From Mesocentrotus franciscanus (taxonomy: Eukaryota; Echinodermata; Echinoidea; Camarodonta; Strongylocentrotidae): a stretch of DNA of 64,000 bases. Below are positions 1 to 12,388 of this stretch, piece by piece. How positions within the stretch are numbered: position 1 is the stretch's first letter; every line of letters begins with the position of its first letter. The notes under the pieces are model-generated. The model ran no database searches and was not told the DNA's origin. It worked only from the letters and a program-made list of their open reading frames with translations. The translations under genes and the position numbers were made by a program. The DNA lies in the NCBI GenBank assembly GCA_037976565.1, contig CP137667.1:28944459-29008458 (forward strand), read 5' to 3'.

Positions 1-233
1 TTTCCGTACAATCTCCGAGCAGCCTCTGTACGGATTTGCTCCGGCCTGCCCCCGAGGGCCCATACAAGAAATGGCACGATGAATGTAGATAATGTAAACA
101 CAAACATCGTAGCCCGTAGCCTCCTACGATGCCCCCAAAATCGCACGAAAAATCGTAGACCAATATATCGTACGGCGCCCGGGGCAAATGTAAACTAGGC
201 ATCAGATGACCTCGCGACGTCCCTCATCATTAC

Positions 234-506
234 CTGTTACTATTCCAGTTATCTTTGAAGATGCGCTGTACACGCTGTTCCCGTAGGCCACAAGCGCCAT
301 CATCGTCCAATACTGTCCAGACGACATATCGAGGTAGTGACCCACGGTGACGCAGTCCTGGCCCCCTACGTCGGCTGCGTCGGCCGAGGGTTGGAAGCCC
401 TGGTCGACGAGCTGAAAGCAGATTCCATCGGGGAGCGGGCCGGTGATGTTGTTTACTCGGACGATGTCTACTCGGTTGAGCTGGCTGTTGTAAACACCTT
501 CGACTC
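234..506 (-). CDS. IgSF gene exon 5: second FN3-like domain
   Basis: An open minus-strand exon without its own ATG: acceptor tattgcag, 273 nt, phase 1-1, donor GTAATG. The translation joins in frame as RVEGVYNSQLNRVDIVRV and ends with YWTMMALVAYGNSVYSASS, resembling the F-G strands of an FN3 domain (Y-x-x-x-V-x-A-x-G-x-S). Cysteines in GICFQL and QDCVTV may pair. The plus-strand ORF over the same bases is a shadow. Confidence 0.62.
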
Positions 507-3500
507 CTGCAATAAAATGGTTTATATTCTTTTCACGATCGCAAACATTTTCGAAAAGTCAACATTGACGTCTCGTTCAGTTACGAAGCCTTAACCTGCG
601 GCGTTTGATTGTTATCTTTCTTTCTGTTTAAACATAAATATCGTGATAACGACTACGTTTAGCGTGTCATATCCGAACGAGGCTTCAGGGCAATTAAAAC
701 ACATTATTGTATATCCCATATAAATCATGATAAGATTAAGTATTACGTCATTGTAAATATTCGCATATTCAATATATGAACTGCAAGGCTGCTGAAATTG
801 CCTTTCGCTGAAATTTCGAAAGTCTTCGCGGTTCTGTTTATAGGTATGAGAAGAGGACGGTGTCATGCAAACATGAAATTTCTCGTTCATAGACTGGTCA
901 AGAGCACTCCACGTGATCAAGCAAAATTCTAATTAATAATCAGCCCTTTTCGATAATATTTTTCACATTTTGTGACGTTAGTCATTTCACAGGCTTACAG
1001 AAATGACCTGGTTTATCGACAAGCTCTGTTGATAAACCGAAAAGTGTACCGTTATGGCCAGAAGTCTGTCGGTTTTAGATTCGGTTTTGCCGTCTGGGCC
1101 GGTCCTAACTCTCATTCACATCGCAAAACCGACTCCACACCTACTCCAATCCGCCCCCGATAGTTCGCCATTCCGGGGTAGGTAGACCTAATGTAATGTA
1201 TGGTTCTGTCTGTCATTATTCTGATGACGGTCTCGTTGTAGTCCAGCATCTCATTTAATTTTTCATAATCTCCACCACCGCGATCCCCCCTCCACTTGCG
1301 ACTAGCCGAAGATGACTTAATCCCGAATTTCTACGCCAGGGTACATTCCTAGGCTTGGCGTACGAGCCCTCTGACGTTGATTATGCAATCTTCAGCGGCT
1401 TGAGGCAAGTGTAGGAAATATTTTAGAGATAAAGGGTGGTATTCTCGAAAGCGGACTAACTTTAGTTCATGGTTTAATCCTCCGACATAGTATGGCATGC
1501 CAAGTGTCCATATCAATATGTTTTTGAATAATTTAAAAAAAAAATGTTATAACATAATTAGTAAACAACAATATAACTATGAAATAATTATATTATCATG
1601 GTAATTTAGGGACTAAAAATAAATTCATATGGACACTTGGTATTCCATACTTAGTCGGAGAATTAAACCATGGACTAAAGTTAGTCCGCTTTCGAGAATA
1701 CCACCCAAAATATTTTCAAAACCGGCCAGATTCTGGACTAGTCTCATTGGTGTGGCTGAGGTAATGATATGTGAATGAAATCATAGATACTAGCTTGAAA
1801 GATAAATTTGAGTAGGCTACTGGTCATCGACAGAGGCTGAGTAAAAGCATGATGAGGTACACAGTCTTGAGACGTTTGGGAATCGTCGAAGTAAGTTTTG
1901 CTATTCCAAATTTCAGTCTACATCCAAACATATTTTCAAACCTTATTAGTATATAAATTTACTGCCAGTGAATCTGAATTTTGAACACCTGGGGAGTGTT
2001 TCACAAAGAATAAGATCGACTTTAATTTGGACTTAACTATGGCAGGCCGATCATGCCACTGTTTGATCTCACCATTTACTTTTGGTCTCTCAAGGGACGT
2101 ACAAATTATGGTCACAAATCTACAGAATTCACATTTTTTGATAATTCATTATTGAAGGAAAACATATTATCTAAAGATCATAATGATGATTGATGAGAGC
2201 AAACAGTGGCACGAACGGCCTGCCATAATTAAGTCCAAATTAAAGTCGATCTTAGTCTTTGTGAAACACTCCCCTGGCTATATTAGCTTTCAAACTAGTG
2301 TAAATATAATATGCAATTGTTCTGTGTTAAATTATCCCGATTACTTCACCTAAATTTCTCTCTCTAGGCCCCCTACTTCTATTTCAAGATTTATCTTGTC
2401 TGACCTTCTCTTTTCCCTGTCTTTTCCAAATTCCTTGTTGATTTTCGTGCAATATCGTTTCCATTTTGATATTACTTTGCATCATATGGAAACGTTGTAT
2501 CATCCGCTCAATATGACTTGCGTGCAAAGAACAAATAAGCATTTTTGCATGAAAAAGTGAAGTTTTCTAAGTGCGTTTCTTAATTCCAGCATTGGGGTGC
2601 CAGGGAGTCACTTGGGTAACTTTACAAAAAGTATAATACTGTATAACAAAATAATATGCACTTTCTCTGTACTTCTGTTGGAAAAAAAACATAGTAATCC
2701 AGCACAATGTCTCTTTTGCGTTGGAGGAGAGCAAAATAGCGAGTTTCAAATGCACCTGGGCCGCTCTCGCAAATCCTCATTCGTTGTGGTCAGGCGGCTT
2801 TGAGGTGAGCGGCTAATGGATATACTAATCGTTAGTTTTTTTCTGGTATTAAACTTGTTTTGATTGGTTGTATATTGTTGTCGGAATTTACCCATTCACA
2901 TACTGGAACTACCTGCCCGATGAAGCCAGTGGCCCGTGACCCCTGCACTCAACACTGTGTGGGAGTTAGTTGTGATCAACTTCTTTTTATGAGACAAATC
3001 CAAGCAAACGTCTCCATATGAAAACTGTATTCTAACGAGCTAATTTTCAATGTATTGTATCTTATTGTATTTTTTATATTTTGTAAAGTCAATTTGTTTC
3101 AGCATTTGGCAGCTTTTTTAAATATGAATAAACCAATTCAGATCAATTCAATAATAACAAAGGGACATCGCGTTGCCGAACATCGCATTAGATTAAAGGG
3201 CATGGCACGTAAATATGGGCGGATGGGACTATACACACACACGCACACACTCGTGGCATTAAAATATTCCTAATTCTTATCGAAATATGAGGGCATTTCC
3301 AGAGGATTCTTTTTCACATGACATTGGTAATATGATATCATCTTCGCCTTAGAAAGAACTCAACTTTTCCTTTGAAAAGGGCAATTATACAAAGGTCATA
3401 ATTTCTTTTACTTTCAATCATAATAACGACAGTTTAATTGCTTTGGCACAAACATGGAGAATCGATTAAATTGTGTATTGTTAAAGGAGACAATTTACAC

Positions 3501-6500
3501 TTACCTAGTTCTTGCGGAGACAGTGCTAACAAGTGAAAGAGAAACCAGATTTAACGGTTATTGGGCGATTTTATTTGGGTGTCTGCCAGGAAGGCAACGC
3601 TTGACTATTTCCTTTTAATAAATAAAATATGGTTTCAGTCTCAGGGACATTTCAGATACATGTGACATGACATGTGTCTGTTTGGGGATATGGAATTTCG
3701 TCTATTACCGGTGACTGAGAGTGAGAGAGAGAAAGGGAAAGAGAGAGGGTGGGTTCTTTCCTGTTGCCCTTTTTGTACTTGATAATTTCAGAAAGTTTTG
3801 TATTTCAAATTGAAAGAAAATAGCCTTTATCGATGACAATTCTATCCTTTGGAAAGGATTTGGTTACAGTGGTTCATACGAAAATTACACAAATGTTTAA
3901 ATTTGTTATCATAGATAATGTACTTTGCATTAATACATGTACATGTATATACAAAGAGAGAGAGAGGGGGAGAGAGACCTAGACATGAGAGAGAAAGAAA
4001 GAATGGGGGCAATGAGACGCGTATTGGAGAGAGTATGCTAGAGACATAAGTCATAGAAAGAGAGTGAGAGAGAGAGAGGGGAGAGGGGGTAGAGGGCAAG
4101 GGATGGGGTGGGGCAATAAGAGAGCAAGATCCATAACGACGAGTAGAGTGGTACAAATATAGAGAGAGAGGGGGGTGAGGGGGAAGGGAGAGAGAGAGAG
4201 AGAGAATGAGAGAGAGGGGGGAGAGGAAGGAGGGGGGGGGGCAAATAGACAGACGGAGATGGGATTTAACTTCCATATGTGAATTGTTTAATTCAACAGA
4301 TAAATCGGCATACATGCTCAGCAAATATTGTGATTACAACGCCTATACCTGGCCTTACGTATGTAAGATCTATTAGTAAATCAAGATTATAAGAGAAATT
4401 AAACTGAAGTAAAGATCAATCTGAATGGAAGAGAATAATGATTTTGCTTACGTCTTGTTGATTTTTCAATGAACCCGTTGTCTTCGCTAAATCCATATAC
4501 GGTATGGCTCTTAACTGTAACGCGGTAGAGGGTAAATGGCCGAAGATTCTCGATCTTGGTACGAGTCTGTCCGATTCCGGAAATCTCCGAGCACTCTTCG
4601 GGTCTGAGGACCTCGCAATACGTCACGGTGAAGGTTTGGGCTTTTCCACCTGAGGAGCTAAGTGACCACGTGACGGTAAATGAGTTAACAGTTACGGATG
4701 AGATCGGGTTGTCAGCATTAGAAGGACTTTCTGGTAACCCTGTTTGAGTGGAAATGATAATAAACAATAGTCATGATGATAATAATAATAATTATTATTA
4801 TTATTATGATAACAATGACGATAACAAAAAATAACAATCAGAGTGAAGATAATAACAATAATTATAATTAAAGTGATGATAATATATCACTAATAATAAT
4901 AATATTAACAATAATTATAAAGTAAATCATATTAATGGTGATAATAGTAAATAAAAAATGATGATGGTGATCATAAAAATAATAGTAGTAGTAGAAGTAG
5001 AAGAAGAAGAAGAAGAAGAAGAAGAAGAAGAAGAAGAAGAAGAAGAATAGAAGGAATAAAAAAAAAATATGAAGAACAAGAGGGTGATCTTAATAGTTCT
5101 ATGTCAATAGTTCCATGTTGTTAATATTCGAATAAATAGCTTGGTTGGAGATGTTTAGTCCCTTATATTATATTTAGCTACCCCCCACACACACACACGC
5201 ACATACACACACACCCTTCTCGCTCTCGCCCTCTCTCTCTCTCTCTCTCATGCTCTCCCTCTCGCTCTCTCAAACGTGACAGAATAATACGTAACCAAAA
5301 CTAAACAGGTGATGTAGAAAACTTCTTGTTAAAAAAAGTCATCAAAGTTTTTGAATATTGACACAAAATGTCTAGATTATTCAATATGTTGCGATACCAA
5401 ACATTTGGAAGTAACACTAACCATGGTAAATTCACCTTAGAATCAAATGGATTTTGCATGGAAAAGTACTCGAAAAGTATAAAAGATGCAATACAACCAC
5501 CCCGAAATAAATTACCAAATATATTGATAAACTGAGGGCTGCAAGAACATCAAGCATTATGCTTACGCTGTAACCCTGCTATTATCATGTTTATTTAAGT
5601 CATATTGCTTGAGCTTTAAACGTGAAAGTTTTTTTTTTCTTTTTTACATTTTCTACATAATGTTTTGTAATGTATCGGAAAAGTGTAAATGTCACACTAA
5701 TGCACATGAATATGTATATTTGAATAAGGATAAGCAAAATGATATAGAAATCATTCAATAAAATCAAATCAAATCAAATCGAAGGAGATACCAATCTGTA
5801 AATGATAATCAATCATATTTGAATAAAAGGACAAACGGGACAGTTTCACTTTCAAATTGTGAAAGAAATTGCTTAGAAACACGCCTGATCATGTGGTTAA
5901 CATGAATTGATGAATACTATGAGGATTTTGAATGATCAAAATGAAAATGAATTGATCCAACATTGCTGACGATCACATGTACTGCACTCTTCTCATAAAT
6001 GGTTATTTCCATTGTATGGACATACTGCACTCTTCTCATAAATGGTTATTTCCATTGTATGGACATACTGCACTCTTCTCATAAATGGTTATTTCCATTG
6101 TATGGACATACTGCACTCTTCTCATAAATGGTTATTTCCATTGTATGGACATACTGCACTCTTCTCATAAATGGTTATTTCCATTGTATGGACATACTCA
6201 AATTCGAGGAAATATAAACCGTGTATAATTGCCATTTGGGATCATGATAGAAAGCCAATAGAAACTGTCATTTGAGGCAGAATCGGGGGGATTTCCACTG
6301 TCCGGAAACACTACAATCGACAAGACAGAATTATATAATTATCTTTAATAGGTATTATTACGGAAACCGTTGTCATTAAGGGCAGATCTGAAAGGAAATC
6401 ACTACTGTATGGATAATGACTTTGTCTGGAAGGATTTTTTTTATTTAAATTAAAGCAAATTCGTAATTATAAAGTTAAACAATTCAATTTAAAGATGATT

Positions 6501-9500
6501 CACAGGTTTATTGCCTCAAAAGAAAACTTACATAAATGGCAAATTGTGAATAATAATACATGCCGCTCTTGTGGACAAGTTGACTCAAAGTTTCACTTTA
6601 TGTTATATTGCAAGGATGTGACTTTGTTTTGGAAAATGATATGTAATTTGATATTTAACCTATTCCAAGTAGAAATACAAATAAACCAAAAGATATTAGT
6701 TGTAGGCAAGGACATAGAAAACAAGAAATATAGTCTACGAAATATTATTTTGTAAATTATATAAATTATGCGCAATATGCAATTTATAAATGTTACGTTA
6801 AAAAGATTGTCAATAGTTTTGTTTTTTACCCACATACTTTGTTTTTTTTTATTCAAGTCGTTGCTAAGATTATTTTTAAGGTATGAATGTGTTAGCAAAG
6901 AAAATGAGACTAAGCTGGAAGAATTGTTGAAAATACTTTAATTTTTAGCCTATATTATGTTTCACTCAATCATTGAGTAATGAATGTAAATATGTATTGA
7001 ATCTATGGAAATAAAAACCTCGCTTGAGGATAAGAGAAGAAAAAAATCTACTGTATGGACACACTCTTGTCGATGAGATGAAACCCAGTTGGTATTATAC
7101 TGAAACCACAATAGAAACAGTCATTTGCAACACTCAAGCGATAATACTATGCTTCTATGCTATCAACACTTATGCTATCAACATTAAAATTGTATGCATT
7201 GTTATTATCAAAACATGATTTGATATTAATGGGAAAACATGTAATCTAAATGCCTTTTATAACGGTCTTTAAACACTCTTTAGTAATGCTTATGCACTGT
7301 TTGGGTTCTATCATCACAGGGAAGCGAAAGCGCATTTGATAAGGTCAATTTGTCAATGTTTTCTCTCACCATTATGATCTTTAGATAATATTTTTTCCTT
7401 CAATAATGAATGATCAAAAAATGTAAATTCTGTAGATTTGTGACCATGATTTGTACGTCCCTAATTGAGAGACCAATGCCAGTAAATGGTGAGGAAAAAA
7501 AATTGGCATGAACGGCCTGCCATAGTTAAGTCCAACTTAAAGTCGATCTTAGTCTTTGTGAAACACTCCCCTGATACTTCAGAAATTGACCTTATCAAAT
7601 GCGCTTTCCTTACCTATGATGATAGAACCCAAACCTGTCGTATCAGGGCCAAGAATTTCCTTTAAAACTACGTTTTCTTTCTTTCAATCGTTTCTTTGCG
7701 AAAATCGAAAAAGGGGGTTATATCTACTTTTGTTTTAAATGCCTTGGAAATCCGATTATGCCTTTACCTTAATGAATCTTCGAATTTTGATGGAAATTGT
7801 TCGTTAGCTTTGTTATTTTCTCTGGAATATGAGTCACAAACTTATTCATGAATTCTTATCAATTTCACCTTGCGGCGGTCCTTTTTTTGCTGTGGTTTAC
7901 CGCGCCATATGTTTTAAATGTTAAAGTTACAAGAACAATTAATGCGTACTTAAAGAGCCGTCCTTTTTACTAATCTGTCTAGACGAAAGTCGTTGTCAAG
8001 TGAGATTAATGGTAAGCACTGAAAACACTACCATTCAACATATCAACTTGATTGCAGTTTCAATGGTGTATTGTAGGTCTTGTGACTACAGAGGTCAAAT
8101 ATAATGTCCATTTTACACTAAAAAAAAACTATTTAAAAAAAAGTGAGTATAATCCTACTATATATTGGATAAAAAGGAAACATTTTTTTATATTTCTCCT
8201 TTAGCTAATGAATAATAATAACAATATTGGATATTTATATAGCGCACATAATACACCATGCATGGTGCTCAAGGCGCTCCAACTATTACCCCTTCTGCGC
8301 TCACAGCATTCAAGGAATTCCTTTCTACCGGTACCCATTTAATACCTGGGTGGAGAGTGGCAAATGTAGATTAATATCTTGCCAAAGGACATTAGTGCCG
8401 TGGCGGGACTCGAACCGCGGAACCTGTGATCCACAGGCGGACGAAATTTTTTCTTCTCTTTTTTTGTTTACCTTGGCTTGCCATTAGGGACTTTTCGATT
8501 TGCACGTCAACATTGTGGACTGCTACGTGTGACGTCCTTTTAAGGCACTGCCATTGCCTTAAAAGGACGTCACACGTCCTTAAAAGGAAGTCACATGTAG
8601 CAGTCCACTATGTCGACGTGCAAATCGAAAAATCCTATTGTCGATGAGCGGTGATCATGTTAATGATTAACGATCATTTGAAATTGCAAAGAATCGCAAC
8701 TACTCATTGACATTCGGCAAATGTGGGTTTTATGATCATGGATGGATGGATGATTTTGTGAAAAGGGTTCCATCTCCCTCCGAAATTCGGACAAGCAAAA
8801 CAGAGATGGATAGGAGGTGGGCAGATCTGTTCGAGGATTGGGATTCATTTTATTATTGTATTCACATTTCACATTTCACGTTACACGCTGTGAGTTTTCT
8901 TTACAAGAAATACTAATGAGACGAATAATACATTAGTATTTTCAGTACATCACTTTGGTTTGCGTGTTGTTACTTGTAAAATAATGACTAAGTGAAATTG
9001 AAACTGAGGATATAAAAGGAAGCGTGAGGTAAAAACATAGCTTTGTGGCTGTACGGTACTGAGGATAATACAATATTGATAGCCCAACAGACTAATTGCC
9101 GTTAAATACTTATCTAGTATTAAAGAGGAGAGGTTTAGTCTCAAAAAGGTATGACGAGCAAAAAAAGGGTGTCCGGGCCGCGTCTTTTTTCCGTAACCTA
9201 GCCATCCTGTCGCTGCATTTGATTGGCTCAATAGGAACCTTACGTCATGCGCTAGTCATCAATATTCATGATACGCACGCACAAAGAATCTGATGCGATA
9301 ATATATCAAATATGAGATTTCATACAAAAATTACAAGTGCAAAGCTAAGTTTACTTAAAATAAATGACATTGCGAGAAAATCGGGAGGCTTACCGTAAAC
9401 AAATGACTACCCAGGTCGTAACTTGTCCATAATCATTGCGAAATACTGGTTTAGACCAAAATCTGTCCGATTCAATTTTGATCTCCACCACACCGTACCA

Positions 9501-12144
9501 ACGCAAATATTCATATATTCAAATATTGATATGCAGCGTAGGATGGCTCGGTTACGGGAAAAAAAAAGACGCGTCCGGGCCGCCTCTTGATGACGGAGTA
9601 GATTTGTATCAGGGGATGTATACAAAATATATTTGTAATAATTATATTTAGTGTGAATGTATAATCAAAAAGTTTCCTAAGGAAAATTGATTTTTGTTTT
9701 ATTTTGTTTTTGTTTTAGTACAGAGCGAATGGGAGGGGGACATCGCAAAGATACGTCACACAGTTGCCAATCTGTGTTTGATTGATCGCACCTTCAACAA
9801 TGCATAACATTCTTATTTTTAATCGGATCTTTCTGGTCAAACTTTCACTGACCCGTTTCTTTAATTGTTCTGCTTCTATTAAAACCATCTTAATACATGT
9901 ATCAGGGTAGACTTTACCTTAATGCTTCAAGTGGAATCATTGAAATAAGTATTTCTAATTGGATAAATGAGATTGAAGTTCATGAATTCAATATTCAAAC
10001 GGTGAATACTTACTGCCTACTTCTAAAATAACATTCATCTGGAGGGGCGCCGCCAGCCCATAATGCATTGCTATGCAAGAAATAATCGTCTTCCGCGTGT
10101 TTCTACCGTTTGCGGTGAGCCACACGGACTTCGATGACGTCACCAAGGGGGAATCCTGAGCGCTCCTGTGATTGGCCTGTTCAGAGACGTTAGCAGTCAC
10201 GTCACCATAGGACCAGGATATGTTGGCGGGCGGGTTACAGGGGGATGGCACGGTGCAGTTCAGGACGTAGGGACGGTCGACGACGGCGTATAGCGTGGTC
10301 ATGTTGGAAACCTCGACATCTTTTACGATGTCAATAATGGCGATCTCATTGGGTACATCTGATAGGAAAAAACACAAAGCTGTTCATTCATACATACCCA
10401 GAGTTACTAGGAAAGTTATTCGGTAACTTTTTTTCTTTTTTTTTGCAAGATAACACTTGAGCATTATCAAGTTGCATTGTAGCGGCCTAAATATAGTACA
10501 GTATCATAAAGTGCGCCATAGAAACCTGTAATCATTATTAGTAGTAGTATGACAATAAAAGAATTTGAATATGTCTATGGTACTTGAGAGAATTAGTGTA
10601 TTGGTAAATTGTAAGCACGATCGCAACTATTAAATGGAAATGCATTAGCCTAATTGCAAATGAAATGTGCAAACATAATAATATTCATGTATTACGTAAA
10701 TCCGATCATGATATCTATAGTACATACAATAGGATACTGAAATTACCGCTGACTTGATTTTTCGAAAGTAGTTACGATCGTGTTTACAATCTATCGGTAC
10801 AAATCGAACTTATTTAATTTTAAACCAAAATATATCTTTTTATAAGGAAGGGGAAGAGGAAAAAAAGCATTCAAGAGGGAGAAAAAAGTTGAAATAACAA
10901 ATTCCAATCTGCTTTCCTTGAATGGAATTTTTAAAACTGTTATAATTACTATCATTACAATTATTATTATTATTATTATTTAGTTTCAACTGATCCAACT
11001 TTTGGTAAAGATGCGTTCGATTGACTCTAAATATTATTATTAGAATTTGGTGAAACTATGATAATACTTTCCCAATAGTTGCAGCTCTTCCTTTCGTACC
11101 CCTCTCTCTCTCTCTCTCTTTCGTCACCGAAGCGGGAGGCACTTGCCAACCTGCCCCCATAAGCTACGTGTAAAATGAAGTGCGAGTTGGCCTGAACAAG
11201 GTTCGTTAGGAGTGTAGGAGGGGCCTTTCATCTCCTTTTGACAGCCCCGTCATTTTCTTTCTCTCTCGCTCTGTCTCTCTCTCTCTCTCTCTATTTGGCT
11301 TTTTTGCACTCGATTGGGGTAACATGCATGTTCCCGTGCCCCTCTAATTATACCACTGCCCATCAAGTCATGCTGAACAAAGAAACTTACATGTGACAGC
11401 GAGTCTGAAGCTTTTTTCTTCGAGACCGTTCCTGAGAACTGCCTTACAATCATACATGCCATCGTCATCGAGTGCCACGTTACTTATTACAAGAGTAACG
11501 CCAGCAGACAAGGAACCATGTACTGAGTACTTCTCGCCAATGGACCGGTCAACTTGACAGGTAGTTATTGCGTCACCCCTGCAGCTCGTTACGTTCACGA
11601 TCTTCTCTCGACCGTCTTTCGTCCACGAAACACGCGCAAGCGCCTGAGACGTCGTTGAAAAGCTGCAGTCGAGCATCGCCGTCCCACCGCCATTTGATCG
11701 GACGAAAACGGGTTGACGAACTACGCCGTTACTTCCTTTCATCGAAAGACAACGAAAACAACAGAAATAACAAAACGTAAATGAATTTTAAATTTCCATA
11801 TATGTATTTCACAAATGTAAATGTAAATTTATTTAGGCCTAAATCAATGAAACAAACAAGTTACAGGTTAAGAAATCCAGTATTCATTTTAGTTGGCCTA
11901 TTTAGGACACTTTCCATTTGTTAAGAGTAACACTTCCATTACCACTTAAGTCAGACCATTCCTATTATTTGTATTATCATATTACTAAATAGAGCATGCA
12001 GGCTTACTACTCCTGCTACTAGGGATATTCTTCTCCTACTACAACAGTACAACTATTACTACTACTAGCCTACTACCTCTGCTACTACTATGGCTACTAC
12101 TACTGCTACTAGTTCTACTACTACTACTACTACTACTACTACTA

Positions 12145-12189
<45 letters not shown>

Positions 12190-12357
12190 CGACTCCTACT
12201 ACTACTACTACTACTACAGGTAATTCTACTGCTACTACTTCTTCTACTACTACTAAATCTACTTTTACTACTACTTCTACTACTACTACTACTACTAATA
12301 ATAATAATAATATTAGTGCTACTTCTGCTTCTACTACTACTAAATCTATTTTTACTG

Positions 12358-12388
<31 letters not shown>

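Noticed and set aside
337..594. Plus-strand frame of 85 residues at the left edge
   Set aside because: Shadow of the minus-strand FN3-like exon 5, which has splice sites, correct phase and domain-like sequence.
612..920. Minus-strand 102-residue frame
   Set aside because: No splice signals in phase with the IgSF gene, no recognisable domain, AT-rich; likely chance.
5980..6194. Possible CRISPR-like array
   Set aside because: Units are contiguous and identical with no unique spacers, in a eukaryotic intron; a simple tandem repeat.
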